NCBI GenBank assembly: GCA_004553485.1
Contig: SFLG01000052.1
Location: forward strand, 1 to 13,927
Source: Bacteroidales bacterium
GTDB lineage: Bacteria; Bacteroidota; Bacteroidia; Bacteroidales; Muribaculaceae
Direction: 5' to 3'
Length of the DNA stretch: 13,927 nt
Positions 1-8,198 of the stretch are shown here, one piece after another. The notes beneath the pieces were generated by a model that was not told where the DNA came from, ran no database searches, and saw only the letters and a program-made list of their open reading frames with translations. Each line of letters starts with the position of its first letter. Position 1 is the first letter of the stretch. A program made the position numbers and the translations under genes.

Positions 1-5
1 ATCCA

Positions 6-1700
6 ATGCAAAAAAACACTACCACCTACGATGTTATAATCATCGGTGCCGGTGCCACGGGTGCCGGTACGGCCCGCGACTGCGCCAAGCGCGGTCTCAA
101 GACCCTGCTTGTGGAGCGTCTCGACTTCACCGCCGGCGCCACCGGCCGCAACCACGGCCTGCTGCACAGCGGTGCACGTTACGCTGTCACCGACCAGGAG
201 TCGGCCACCGAGTGCATCCGCGAGAATATGACACTGCGCCGCATCGCGCGCCACTGCGTCGAGGAGACAGGCGGCCTGTTCGTGACCCTGCCTGAGGACT
301 CGCTCGAATATCAGAAGAATTTTGTCGAGGCCTGCCACAAGGCCGGCATCAACGCCGAAGAAATCGACCCCAAGGAGGCCATCGCCCTCGAGCCCGCCGT
401 CAACCACGAGATAATCGGTGCGGTGAAGGTGCCCGATGGCGCCGTCGACCCCTTCCGCCTCACCACCGCCAACGTCGTTGACGCGCGCAAGCACGGTGCC
501 GACGTCATCACCTACCACGCTGTCACCGACCTGATTATGGACGGCAACCGCGTGTGCGGCGTGGTTCTGCGCGACCACTATACGGGCGAGGAGACACGCT
601 ACGAGAGCCGCATCGTCGTCAACGCCTGCGGTATCTGGAGCCAGGGCATCGCCGCCAAAGCCGGCATCCGCATCAACATGTTCCCCGCCAAGGGTGCCCT
701 GCTCATCTTCGGCCACCGCGTCAACAACGTGGTGATAAACCGCTGCCGCAAGCCCGCCGACGCCGACATCCTCGTGCCCGGCGACACCATCTCGCTCATC
801 GGCACCACCTCGAGCCGCGTCCCCATCGACACCGTCGACAACATGGACGTCACCGAGCAGGAGGTGGACATCCTGCTGCGCGAGGGCATCAAAATCGCCC
901 CCTCGCTGGCATATACCCGCATCCTGCGCGCCTACGCCGGCGTGCGTCCCCTCATCGCCAGCGACGACGACCCCTCGGGCCGCTCGATCAGCCGCGGCAT
1001 CGTCTGCATGGACCACGCCCTGCGCGACGGCGTAGAGGGCATCATCACCATCAGCGGCGGCAAGCTTATGACCTACCGCCTGATGGCCGAGTGGGCCACC
1101 GACATGGTATGCAAGAAACTCAACCACGACGGAGGCCCGTGCACGACGGCCACCGACCCGCTGCCCGGCTCGGAGGACAACACCGGCGAGGAGCGCCGCA
1201 TAAGCAGCAAAAAACACATCATTGAGCTGTCCACCGAGCAGAAGGCCCAGGAAGGCCGCCACGGCACACTCTCGGCCGAAATCTCGACCGACAGCGGCGA
1301 CGACGCCCTGGTGTGCGAGTGCGAGCAGGTATCGGTAGCCGAGGTGAAGTTCGCCGTCAACCATCTGCACGTCAACAACCTGATGAACCTGCGCCGCCGC
1401 ACCCGCATCGGCATGGGTACCTGCCAGGGCGGCCTCTGCGCCTGCCGCGCCGCCTCGATACTCGGCGGCGAGAGCGGCAACAGCGAGATGGCCCTGTGCG
1501 ACCTCAGCACCTTCATCAACGAGCGCTGGAAGGGCATGATGCCCGTGGCCTGGGGCCAGACACTGGTGGAGGCACAGTTCATGTCGTGGATTTACGAAGG
1601 CCTGTGCGGCATCAACCAGATTGACTGTTCCGAAGAGACACTGAGCCGCCTCAGCAAGGGCGCCGATAAAGAAACCAACAAACAAGACGAGCAGAAATGA
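6..1700 (+). CDS. glpA: Anaerobic glycerol-3-phosphate dehydrogenase subunit A
   Basis: This is the FAD-binding catalytic subunit of the GlpABC complex, which oxidises sn-glycerol-3-phosphate to dihydroxyacetone phosphate and passes electrons through GlpB and GlpC to the quinone pool. At 564 residues it is close to the usual GlpA length. The sequence shows an N-terminal dinucleotide-binding loop GAGATG at residues 14-19, followed by the typical DAO-fold body. A C-terminal BFD-like [2Fe-2S] domain has C437, C439, C473 and C478 in a CxC...CxxxxC pattern. The ATG lies only five bases from the window edge, so its ribosome binding site and promoter cannot be judged; the FAD loop at residue 14 supports this start. 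Its stop overlaps the glpB start by four bases (ATGA), indicating translational coupling. Identification is firm from the fold and the glpABC order. Confidence 0.95.
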   Translation: MQKNTTTYDVIIIGAGATGAGTARDCAKRGLKTLLVERLDFTAGATGRNHGLLHSGARYAVTDQESATECIRENMTLRRIARHCVEETGGLFVTLPEDSLEYQKNFVEACHKAGINAEEIDPKEAIALEPAVNHEIIGAVKVPDGAVDPFRLTTANVVDARKHGADVITYHAVTDLIMDGNRVCGVVLRDHYTGEETRYESRIVVNACGIWSQGIAAKAGIRINMFPAKGALLIFGHRVNNVVINRCRKPADADILVPGDTISLIGTTSSRVPIDTVDNMDVTEQEVDILLREGIKIAPSLAYTRILRAYAGVRPLIASDDDPSGRSISRGIVCMDHALRDGVEGIITISGGKLMTYRLMAEWATDMVCKKLNHDGGPCTTATDPLPGSEDNTGEERRISSKKHIIELSTEQKAQEGRHGTLSAEISTDSGDDALVCECEQVSVAEVKFAVNHLHVNNLMNLRRRTRIGMGTCQGGLCACRAASILGGESGNSEMALCDLSTFINERWKGMMPVAWGQTLVEAQFMSWIYEGLCGINQIDCSEETLSRLSKGADKETNKQDEQK

Positions 1701-2959
1701 AATACGACGCAATAATACTTGGAGGCGGCCTCAGCGGCCTGGTGACAGGCATAGCCCTCTGCCGGGCCGGACACAGCACGGCAATCATCAGCTCGGGCCA
1801 GAGCGCCCTCCACTTCAACTCGGGCTCTTACGGCCTGTTAGGACACATCGACGGCAAGGTCGTCAGCGACCCGTCGGCCGCCATCGCCACCCTTGAGGCT
1901 CCGCACCCCTACGCCCGCCTCGGCGCCGCCGCCCTGGCTCCCCTGATGGCCGAGGCACGGCAGATTTTCGCCGACGCCGGTATCACCCTCGAGGGCAGCG
2001 ACAACGCCAACCACCATCGCCTTACCCCCGTGGGCGAGGTCAAGCCCGCATGGCTGTCGGCAGCCGGCAGCCCCGTGATGGAGAAAATCAAGGAGGCCGC
2101 CAAGAACGGCCCCGTCCTCATCGCCGGCATCAAGGGCTACCTCGACTTCTACCCCGCCTTCCTTGCCCAGGGTCTGGCACGACAGGGCGTCGACACAAAG
2201 ACCGCCTCAGTCACCATCCCCGCTCTTGAGCATCTGCGCACCAACCCCACCGAGTTCCGCGCCCCCGGCATAGCCCGTCTGCTCACCGGACAGGCCCTTG
2301 CCGACTTTGCCGCCGAGCTGCGCCGTGCCGCCGCCGACGCCTCGGCCGTCATCATGCCCGCCGTCGTCGGCATGCGCGACGAAAAGCCCCTTGCCGAGCT
2401 CGAGCGCCTCACCGGCAAAAAGATATTTTATGTGCCCACCACCCCCATGTCGGTGACGGGCATGCGCCAGCAGGCCATGCTGCGCCGCTACTTCGAGCAT
2501 CTCGGGGGTGTGTATATGCTGGGTGACAAGGTCACCGAAGGACGCATCGCCGACGCCACGCTGAAGACGCTCAGCACCGTCAGCCTCGGTGCCGACAGCC
2601 TCAGCGCCGACCAGTTCGTGATGGCCACGGGCAGCTTCTTCAGCAGCGGCCTGGTGGCACGTCCGGACAGCATCCGCGAGTCGGTGTTCGACCTCGACGT
2701 CGACGCCCCGGCCGACCGCAGCAAGTGGTACAGCAAGCAGGTGTTCGACGAGCAGCCCTACATGAGCTTCGGCGTCCACACCGACGGCAGCTTCCGCGTA
2801 AGCAAGGACGGCAAAACCATCGACAACCTCTACGCCGTGGGCGCCATCCTCGGCGGCTGCAACTCGCTTAAGGAAGAGTCCGGCGCCGGCGTGGCCATCC
2901 TCACGGCCCTGACAGTGGCCAAGGCCATCGACAAAAACCTCAGCGCACAAAAAAACTGA
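1697..2959 (+). CDS. glpB: Anaerobic glycerol-3-phosphate dehydrogenase subunit B
   Basis: This is the second flavoprotein subunit of the anaerobic glycerol-3-phosphate dehydrogenase, which relays electrons between GlpA and GlpC. The 420-residue protein opens with a Rossmann-type loop (GGGLSG, residues 9-14), then an FNSGSYGLLG stretch typical of GlpB. A C-terminal region with the motif AVGAILGGCN closes the FAD site. It starts inside the last codon of glpA (ATGA overlap) and ends six bases before glpC, so all three subunits are almost certainly made from one transcript. No truncation or odd residue was noticed. The family call rests on the N-terminal loop, the length, and the position between glpA and glpC. 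Confidence 0.93.
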   Translation: MKYDAIILGGGLSGLVTGIALCRAGHSTAIISSGQSALHFNSGSYGLLGHIDGKVVSDPSAAIATLEAPHPYARLGAAALAPLMAEARQIFADAGITLEGSDNANHHRLTPVGEVKPAWLSAAGSPVMEKIKEAAKNGPVLIAGIKGYLDFYPAFLAQGLARQGVDTKTASVTIPALEHLRTNPTEFRAPGIARLLTGQALADFAAELRRAAADASAVIMPAVVGMRDEKPLAELERLTGKKIFYVPTTPMSVTGMRQQAMLRRYFEHLGGVYMLGDKVTEGRIADATLKTLSTVSLGADSLSADQFVMATGSFFSSGLVARPDSIRESVFDLDVDAPADRSKWYSKQVFDEQPYMSFGVHTDGSFRVSKDGKTIDNLYAVGAILGGCNSLKEESGAGVAILTALTVAKAIDKNLSAQKN

Positions 2960-2965
2960 CACGTC

Positions 2966-4222
2966 ATGGAATATCAGATAAAAAACATCAGCCCCAACAA
3001 CCTCGAGCAGTGCATCAAGTGCACTATCTGCACCGTCTACTGCCCCGTGGCCGCCGTCAAGCCCGAATATCCCGGTCCCAAGCAGGCCGGCCCCGACGGC
3101 GAGCGCTACCGTCTCAAAAACCCCGACTTTTTTGACAAGGCTCTGAAATATTGCCTCAACTGCAAGCGCTGCGAGGTGTCGTGCCCCAACAACGTGCGCA
3201 TCGGCGACATCATCCAGATGGCCCGCATCAACTACGAAAAAGGCGCTCCCAAGCTGCGCGACCGCATGCTGGCCGAGACCGACTTCATGGGCACGATGGC
3301 ATCGGCCTTCGCTCCTGTGGTAAACCTCACCCTCGGTCTCAAGCCCGTCAAGTTTGTCCTCGACAAGACGATGGGCATCGACGGCCACCGCACCTTCCCC
3401 ACCTACTCGGGCAAGAAGTTCGTCTCGTGGTTCAAGAAGAACGCCGCCGCCGAGCAGGACAAGCTGCCCCGCCGCATCGCCTACTTCCACGGCTGCTACG
3501 TCAACTACAACTACCCGCAGCTTGGCATCGACTTTGTGCGCATAATGAACGCCTGCGGCATCGGCGTGACGCTGATGGAGAAGGAGAAGTGCTGCGGCGT
3601 GGCCAAGGTGGCCAACCGCCTCATCGACCGCGCCCGCAAGGACGCTACCACCAACGTGGCCGAGATGAAGGAGGCGCTGGCCCGCGGCGCCGAGGCCATC
3701 GTGGGCTGCAGCTCGTCCTGCATCTTCACAATGCGTGACGAGTATCCCCACCTGCTCGGTGTGGACAACAACGCCGTCCGCGACGACATCTTCACCGCTA
3801 CGGCCTACCTGTACCACCTCATCGAGAAGGGCGAGATAAAGTTGGCTTTCCGCAAGGACTTCAGTATGAACGCCGCTTACCACACCCCCTGCCACATGCA
3901 GAAGTTGGGCTGGGGCGTCTACTCGGCCGGCCTGATGCGCATGATCCCCGGCCTCAAGCTCACCACCCTCGAGCAGACCTGCTGCGGCATGGCCGGCACA
4001 TACGGCTTCAAGAAGGAGAACTACCCCACCTCGCAGGCCATCGGCAGCGAGCTGTTCGGCCTTATCGACGAGTCGGGCGCTGACGTTGTCATCACCGACT
4101 GCGAGACCTGCAAGTGGCAGATCGAGATGAGCACCGGACGCACGGTCCTCAACCCCATCACCGTCCTGGCTCAGGCCCTCGACTTCGAGGAGACGGCACG
4201 CCTCAACGGCGTAAAGAAGTAA
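2966..4222 (+). CDS. glpC: Anaerobic glycerol-3-phosphate dehydrogenase subunit C (Fe-S, membrane-anchoring)
   Basis: This is the iron-sulfur subunit that couples GlpAB to the membrane quinone pool. The 418 residues carry two ferredoxin-type 4Fe-4S motifs. The first is C16-x2-C19-x2-C22-x3-C26-P and the second is C63-x2-C66-x2-C69-x3-C73-P. Two CCG domains follow, with C209-C210-G and C339-C340-G, of the kind found in heterodisulfide-reductase-like and GlpC proteins. No transmembrane helix is evident, as in other GlpC proteins, so membrane contact is probably peripheral. The gene follows glpB by six bases. A 71-base gap then precedes glpT, which may be a separate or internal transcription unit. 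Confidence 0.94.
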   Translation: MEYQIKNISPNNLEQCIKCTICTVYCPVAAVKPEYPGPKQAGPDGERYRLKNPDFFDKALKYCLNCKRCEVSCPNNVRIGDIIQMARINYEKGAPKLRDRMLAETDFMGTMASAFAPVVNLTLGLKPVKFVLDKTMGIDGHRTFPTYSGKKFVSWFKKNAAAEQDKLPRRIAYFHGCYVNYNYPQLGIDFVRIMNACGIGVTLMEKEKCCGVAKVANRLIDRARKDATTNVAEMKEALARGAEAIVGCSSSCIFTMRDEYPHLLGVDNNAVRDDIFTATAYLYHLIEKGEIKLAFRKDFSMNAAYHTPCHMQKLGWGVYSAGLMRMIPGLKLTTLEQTCCGMAGTYGFKKENYPTSQAIGSELFGLIDESGADVVITDCETCKWQIEMSTGRTVLNPITVLAQALDFEETARLNGVKK

Positions 4223-4293
4223 GCCGCCGCCCCTCACGCGTTCAACTATTGACCGATACGGATTACAAATCAGAGAATTACCTTTAATAAACC

Positions 4294-5814
4294 ATGTCAA
4301 AAGAAAGTATTTACGGCGGGTGGTCGCCCGACGTGATAAAGAAATTTAAAAGCTGGCAGCTGCGCACAATCGTTGTGTCGATGATCGGCTATGCCATCTA
4401 CTATTTCTTGCGTAAGAACTTCTCGGTTGCCATGCCCGGCCTGACGGCCCAGTACGGCATCTCAAATACCAGCTTCGGTATCATCATCGGCGTCAGCTCG
4501 CTCATCTACGGCTTCTCGCGTTTTGCCAACGGCTTCATCGTCGACCGCTGGAGCTCGCGCGTCATCATGGCGCTGGGCCTGCTGCTGTGCGCGGCGTGCA
4601 ACCTGGCCTTCGGCTTCGGCGTCAACGTCAGCTCGTGGGTGACAGGCGTGGATGCCGGTCCCGACTTCCTTAACCTGCTCATCCTGACCATGGGCGTCAC
4701 CATCGTCTTCAACCAGTACTTCCAGGGCATGGGCTATCCTCCCTGCGCACGCATCCTGCCCTCGTGGATACACCCGTCCGAGCTGGCCACCAAGATGTCG
4801 ATATGGAACACCTCGCACTCTATCGGCGCCGGTGCCGCTGTCTTCTTCTGCGGCCTGATTATGACCAACATGGGTAGTGATATGAGCGGCGACCCCGCTA
4901 TCATCAACACCATCGCCCACAACCTCGGCCTCGACCCCTCCAAAGCCGACAACATGAAGCAGATCATGCAGTACGCCCAGCACTGGGATGCCTGGCGCTG
5001 GTGCTTCTGGATCCCCGCCATTCTCGGTATCCTGGGCGCGCTGTGGCTCTTCGTAGGCCTGCGCGACGACCCCCGCTCGGTGGGTCTGCCCGAGCTCCCC
5101 GCCACCAACACGGGCAAAAAGAGCGACGACAAGGTGTCGCGCTCAAAGTTCCTCAAAGCTATGGTTTGGACCAACCGCTGGATCTGGACCCTCTGCTTCG
5201 CCAACATCTTTGTTTACGTGATGCGCATGGGTATCCTCGACTGGGGTCCCAAATTCCTCACCGAGGCACGCCACATGTCGCTGGCCCTGGCCGCCATCTC
5301 GGTCACTATCTTCGAGGTACTGGCCATCGTGGGCACCATCGCCGCCGGCTGGTGCACCGACCACATCTTCAAGGGCAAAGCCCACCGCATGTGCCTTGTC
5401 TGCATGGTAGGCGCCGTGACCTTCCTGTCGCTGTTCATCTTCCTGCCCGACCTGCCCTTCGCCGTCTCCATCGCCATCCTCTCCGGCGCCGGCTTCTTCA
5501 TCTACGGCCCGCAGGCCCTCATCGGCATCGCCTCGGCCAACCAGGCCACCAAGGAGGCATCGGCTACCGCCAACGGCCTGGCCGGAATCTTCGGTTATGT
5601 CGGCTCGTTCGTGTCGGCTATCGCAGTGGGCATCGTCGCTGACGCTTTTGGCTGGAACATGGTATTCTACCTCTTCATCGCCGTCGGCATCATCGGTGCC
5701 CTCACCTTTGTGACGATGTGGAACGCTCCCCGCGACGGATACGAGCGCTCGCAGAAGTTCTACGCCGCCGCCGAGTCTGACATCGAGGACAAGGCCGCCG
5801 AGCTTAACCGGTAA
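4294..5814 (+). CDS. glpT: Glycerol-3-phosphate transporter (MFS, organophosphate:phosphate antiporter family)
   Basis: This inner-membrane transporter of the major facilitator superfamily probably exchanges external glycerol-3-phosphate for internal phosphate, supplying GlpABC. The 506 residues contain about twelve hydrophobic segments. The family signature near the start (YYFLRKNFSVAMPGL, about residues 31-47) and a second half with GYVGSFVSA are typical of GlpT/UhpT relatives. It is somewhat longer than E. coli GlpT (452 residues), with a larger loop around residues 115-130 and 190-230 and a hydrophilic C-terminal tail. The gap from glpC contains TACCTTTA (4279-4286), one base from the Bacteroidetes -7 consensus. 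That match lies only eight bases from the ATG and has no clear -33 box, so I do not annotate it as a promoter. Substrate is inferred from family and neighbours; another phosphoester is possible. Confidence 0.9.
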   Translation: MSKESIYGGWSPDVIKKFKSWQLRTIVVSMIGYAIYYFLRKNFSVAMPGLTAQYGISNTSFGIIIGVSSLIYGFSRFANGFIVDRWSSRVIMALGLLLCAACNLAFGFGVNVSSWVTGVDAGPDFLNLLILTMGVTIVFNQYFQGMGYPPCARILPSWIHPSELATKMSIWNTSHSIGAGAAVFFCGLIMTNMGSDMSGDPAIINTIAHNLGLDPSKADNMKQIMQYAQHWDAWRWCFWIPAILGILGALWLFVGLRDDPRSVGLPELPATNTGKKSDDKVSRSKFLKAMVWTNRWIWTLCFANIFVYVMRMGILDWGPKFLTEARHMSLALAAISVTIFEVLAIVGTIAAGWCTDHIFKGKAHRMCLVCMVGAVTFLSLFIFLPDLPFAVSIAILSGAGFFIYGPQALIGIASANQATKEASATANGLAGIFGYVGSFVSAIAVGIVADAFGWNMVFYLFIAVGIIGALTFVTMWNAPRDGYERSQKFYAAAESDIEDKAAELNR

Positions 5815-5832
5815 AACTTTGACATTTGACCT

Positions 5833-6705
5833 ATGACCCCCAAGACACAGACCCCCGAATACTTCTCGCCCATGACCTACGACGAGATGATGGCCGCCTG
5901 CCGCCGCATCCGTCACGTCGCCCTCGATATGGACGGCACGATATATATGGGCTCGACCCTCTTCCCCTTCACCAAGGACTTCCTTGCCAAGCTTACCCGT
6001 CTGGGCATCGGCTACTCGTTCCTCACCAACAACCCCACGCGCTCTATCGCCGACTACCTCAAGAAGCTGGCCAAGCTGGGCATCGAGGCCACCGACGAGG
6101 AGATGTACACCACCGCCGTGGCCACCATCGAGTACCTCAAGGCCCGCATGCCCGAGGTAAAGCGCATCTTCGCCCTGGGCACGCCCTCGATGATACGCGA
6201 GTTTGAGGAGGCCGGCTTCGAGATGGCCGCCTGCGATGCCAACGACCGCCCCGACGCTCTTATCGTGGCCTTCGACACCACCCTGCAGTACGACCGTCTG
6301 TGCCACGCCGCATGGCTGGCGCAGCAAGGGCTGCCCTACATCGCCACCAACCCCGACCGCGTCTGCCCCACCGACCAGCCCACCGTGCTCGTCGACTGCG
6401 GCTCGCTGACAACCTGCATCGAGTACGCCACCGGCCGCAAACCCGACCTGGTGATAGGCAAGCCCAACCCCGACATGCTCTCGGGCATAATGTACCGCTA
6501 CAACCTGCAGCCCGACCAGGTGGCAATGTGCGGCGACCGCATCTACACCGACGTGGCAACAGCACAGAACGCCGGCGGCATGGGCGTCCTCGTCCTCTCC
6601 GGCGAGACCACCAAAGAGACCGCCCTCAACAACGACCCCATGCCCGACATCACCTGCCGCGACATCAGCGTCCTCGGCGACCTCCTCGAGGCCTCCCACG
6701 CCTGA
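5833..6705 (+). CDS. HAD superfamily subclass IIA (NagD/PGP-like) phosphatase
   Basis: This is a predicted cytoplasmic phosphoester hydrolase of 290 residues. All four HAD motifs are present. Motif I is DMDGT with nucleophile D32 and acid/base D34. Motif II is TNN at T65-N67, motif III is the lysine of GKPNPD (K210), and motif IV is GDRIYTD with D235 and D240. The large cap between motifs II and III marks subclass IIA, which includes NagD, p-nitrophenylphosphatases and the mammalian PGP protein that hydrolyses 2-phosphoglycolate and glycerol-3-phosphate. It lies 18 bases behind glpT, so co-transcription with the glp genes is likely and suggests a substrate in the glycerol-phosphate or triose-phosphate pool. 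That substrate is inference. An in-frame alternative ATG exists at 5872, which would remove 13 residues before the HAD core. Confidence 0.88.
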   Translation: MTPKTQTPEYFSPMTYDEMMAACRRIRHVALDMDGTIYMGSTLFPFTKDFLAKLTRLGIGYSFLTNNPTRSIADYLKKLAKLGIEATDEEMYTTAVATIEYLKARMPEVKRIFALGTPSMIREFEEAGFEMAACDANDRPDALIVAFDTTLQYDRLCHAAWLAQQGLPYIATNPDRVCPTDQPTVLVDCGSLTTCIEYATGRKPDLVIGKPNPDMLSGIMYRYNLQPDQVAMCGDRIYTDVATAQNAGGMGVLVLSGETTKETALNNDPMPDITCRDISVLGDLLEASHA

Positions 6706-6729
6706 AAAATATTATTGTATCAATCCTAC

Positions 6730-6765
6730 CGTGCCCCCAAGGTTCCCCCGAACCTTGGGAGCACG
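6730..6765. terminator. Strong hairpin after the HAD gene, terminator- or REP-like
   Basis: The arms CCCAAGGTTC (6736-6745) and GAACCTTGGG (6750-6759) are perfectly complementary around a CCCC loop. The stem continues past one C/A mismatch with CGTGC and GCACG, so 15 of 16 base pairs form. It starts 24 bases after the HAD stop codon, the expected place for transcription termination. No T-run follows on the + strand, so it could instead be a dispersed palindromic repeat or an mRNA-stabilising stem. Confidence 0.45.
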
Positions 6766-6795
6766 CCGTTTGCACAGCTTTCCGGTGCCCGGGTC

Positions 6796-6822
6796 AGGGA
6801 CTTTAAGGTCCTTAAAGACCCT
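6796..6822. repeat. Palindrome centred on CTTTAAGG/CCTTAAAG
   Basis: CTTTAAGG (6801-6808) and CCTTAAAG (6810-6817) form a perfect 8-bp inverted repeat around one T. It is extended past an A/A mismatch by AGGG and CCCT. It lies 30 bases beyond the 6730-6765 hairpin and has the same design: a perfect core, one mismatch, then a short outer stem. It may be a dispersed palindrome or a protein-binding dyad. Confidence 0.4.
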
Positions 6823-6977
6823 CAGCGCCGCTTCCTTTTAATTTCGCGATAAAGGTGGTGGGAGGGCTGGAATTGTGGGAGATTGCGGTTTATCACCTTC
6901 CCGGTTGACCCGGAGGGCCGTTTATTTGTTATATAGTGGGGCGGTAGCCTCCGAATTTAAAACAAACGTGTGCGAAT

Positions 6978-7754
6978 ATGACTGTTTGGAATCAACTGTT
7001 GATTTGTGCCGGTGGCCTGGGCCTGGCATCGCTCGTCGGGTCGGCGGCGGGAATGATTGTGCGTCGTATACCCCACCGGCTCAACGACATCTTTTTGGGC
7101 TTCTGCGCCGGCATGATGCTGACGGCCTCGCTGGTGTGCCTCATCGTCCCGGCCGTGGAGATGGCCGGCCTAGGCGGATGGTGGCAGCCGATTATCGGCG
7201 TCGCCGGCGGCGTGGCCCTTATCGCCGTGCTTGACCGTATCACGCCCCATCTCCACCACATTGCCGGCCTGGGGCCGGGCGAGCACGAGGAGGCCCACTC
7301 CGAGTCGCAGAAGTCGATTAACCGCATCCTCCTGTTCGTGATGGCCATCGCCATCCACAAATTTCCCGAGGGTCTGGCCACGGGCATCGTCTTCGACGAC
7401 AACAACATGTCCAACGCCTACGCCGTGGCCATCACCATCGCCATACAGAACATCCCCGAGGGCATGGTGGTGGTTACACCCCTGATAATGATAGGTGTAA
7501 GCTTCGGCCGCGTTGTGGCCGTCTCGCTCGCCGTCGCCATCCTCGAGGTAGCCGGCGTGGTACTGGGCTACCTCCTCGGTGACCTCTCGGCCTCGCTCCT
7601 GCCCGCCTTGACCGCCCTCGCCGGCGGCGCCATGCTCTACGTCATCAGCGACGAAATGATTCCCGAGACCCACAGCCACGGCTACGAAAAGCAAGCCACC
7701 TACGCCCTCGTCGCCGGCGTCATGTGCATGCTCCTCATCCAATCCTACATCTGA
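6978..7754 (+). CDS. ZIP-family metal (probably zinc) transporter, GufA-like
   Basis: This inner-membrane divalent-metal importer has 258 residues and about eight hydrophobic segments. The family hallmarks are visible: H127-KFPEG in the fourth membrane segment and Q157-NIPEG in the fifth, which form the binuclear metal site. A short histidine-rich stretch around residues 90-105 (HLHH, then GEHEEAH) forms the cytoplasmic loop typical of ZIP proteins. The QN-x-PEG form of the second motif fits the GufA/ZIP11 branch rather than the ZupT branch. Zinc is the most probable substrate, but iron, manganese or others cannot be excluded. The gene stands alone on the + strand and is closed by the hairpin at 7792-7833. 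No clear operator for a metal-responsive repressor was seen upstream. Confidence 0.9.
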   Translation: MTVWNQLLICAGGLGLASLVGSAAGMIVRRIPHRLNDIFLGFCAGMMLTASLVCLIVPAVEMAGLGGWWQPIIGVAGGVALIAVLDRITPHLHHIAGLGPGEHEEAHSESQKSINRILLFVMAIAIHKFPEGLATGIVFDDNNMSNAYAVAITIAIQNIPEGMVVVTPLIMIGVSFGRVVAVSLAVAILEVAGVVLGYLLGDLSASLLPALTALAGGAMLYVISDEMIPETHSHGYEKQATYALVAGVMCMLLIQSYI

Positions 7755-7791
7755 CCCGCACCCCCCTCCACCATCCCTCTCCCCCGTCCGC

Positions 7792-7833
7792 ACAACAAAG
7801 GCTGCCGGTCAACCGACCGACAGCCTTTGTTGT
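7792..7833. terminator. Bidirectional terminator between ZIP gene and tRNA-Arg
   Basis: The arms ACAACAAAGGCTG and CAGCCTTTGTTGT pair perfectly over 13 bp. After one C/A mismatch, CGGTC and GACCG continue the stem around an AACC loop. It lies 37 bases after the ZIP stop on the + strand and immediately beyond the tRNA on the - strand, so it can serve both convergent units. The outer base at 7833 is also the discriminator base of the tRNA. Confidence 0.75.
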
Positions 7834-7904
7834 ACCCCCGACGGGAATCGAACCCATATCAAAAGTTTAGGAAACTTCTATTCTATCCGTTGAACTACAG
7901 GGGC
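7833..7904 (-). tRNA. tRNA-Arg (anticodon CCU)
   Basis: The - strand folds into a complete cloverleaf of 72 nt. Acceptor arms GCCCCTG and CGGGGGT pair with two G-U wobbles. There is a D arm containing GTTCAACGGAT. The anticodon stem GAAGT/ACTTT encloses the loop TTCCTAA, which gives anticodon CCU. The T arm is ATGGG/CCCGT around TTCGATT. The discriminator is A and CCA is not encoded. CCU reads AGG codons, and decoding by this anticodon defines an arginine tRNA. Confidence 0.93.
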
Positions 7905-7917
7905 AGGGATGCGGGTG

Positions 7918-7949
7918 CAAAGATAAGGAATTTTTGAATTTCGGGCAAG
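7918..7949 (-). promoter_or_regulatory. Promoter of tRNA-Arg
   Basis: On the - strand, TATCTTTG (7918-7925) matches the Bacteroidetes -7 box TAnnTTTG exactly. CTTG (7946-7949), 20 bp upstream, differs from the -33 box TTTG by one base. The predicted transcription start falls just before the tRNA 5' end, so the location fits. Confidence 0.6.
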
Positions 7950-7958
7950 GGGCGGGGG

Positions 7959-8171
7959 TCAGGCGTTGAGTTGGGCGAGGACTTGGTTGAGCTCTTCCTG
8001 GGTGGTGGTGAGGCGGCGGCGGCAGATGGTGATCAGGGCGGCGGCTTCGCGGGTGAGGGTGACCATGTCGTCGATGTTGCAGGAGGGCGACTGCAGGGTG
8101 TCTACGATGTCGCGCAGGCGCTTGAGGGCGTCGGCGTACGAGATGTCGGTTTGGGGTGTATTGCTGTCCAT
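7959..8171 (-). CDS. xseB: Exodeoxyribonuclease VII small subunit
   Basis: This 70-residue helical protein is the small subunit of exonuclease VII, which wraps around XseA and is needed for degradation of single-stranded DNA to oligonucleotides. The pattern SYADALKRLRDIVDTLQS near the start, followed by a conserved helix with DDMVTLTREAAALI, is the XseB signature. The length is typical. It lies 27 bases downstream of xseA on the same strand, the usual xseA-xseB operon arrangement. No terminator hairpin was seen between it and the tRNA promoter. Confidence 0.9.
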   Translation of the reverse strand: MDSNTPQTDISYADALKRLRDIVDTLQSPSCNIDDMVTLTREAAALITICRRRLTTTQEELNQVLAQLNA

Positions 8172-8198
8172 AGGTGTGGGTTTTTATTGTCGTTTGGA

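Larger units (their letters stand above)
6706..6977. other. Intergenic region with two palindromes
   Basis: This 272-base stretch between the HAD gene and the ZIP transporter has no convincing gene. Short open frames here show no family features. It holds two perfect-core palindromes, listed separately, and an AT-richer stretch around 6920-6970 where a promoter for the ZIP gene would be expected. TTTATTTG near 6920 is one base from the Bacteroidetes -7 consensus, but no paired -33 box was found, so no promoter is called. Confidence 0.6.

Noticed and set aside
2207..4300. A 697-codon open frame on the - strand opposite glpB and glpC
   Set aside because: It is a by-product of GC-rich codon bias. 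It is full of H, V, G, A and D runs, has no family motif, and covers two genes with clear Fe-S and FAD motifs on the other strand.
5826..6206. A frame starting at 5826 before the HAD gene
   Set aside because: It is a frame-shifted reading of the HAD phosphatase, rich in R, P and H. The HAD motifs lie in the frame starting at 5833.
5143..6699. A 518-codon open frame on the - strand opposite glpT and the HAD gene
   Set aside because: It has the same shadow composition. It lies opposite the transporter's C-terminal half and the full HAD motif set.
7833..7904. tRNA-Arg as an integration site for a mobile element
   Set aside because: Its neighbours are ordinary chromosomal genes, there is no integrase, and no repeat of the tRNA 3' end was seen in the window.
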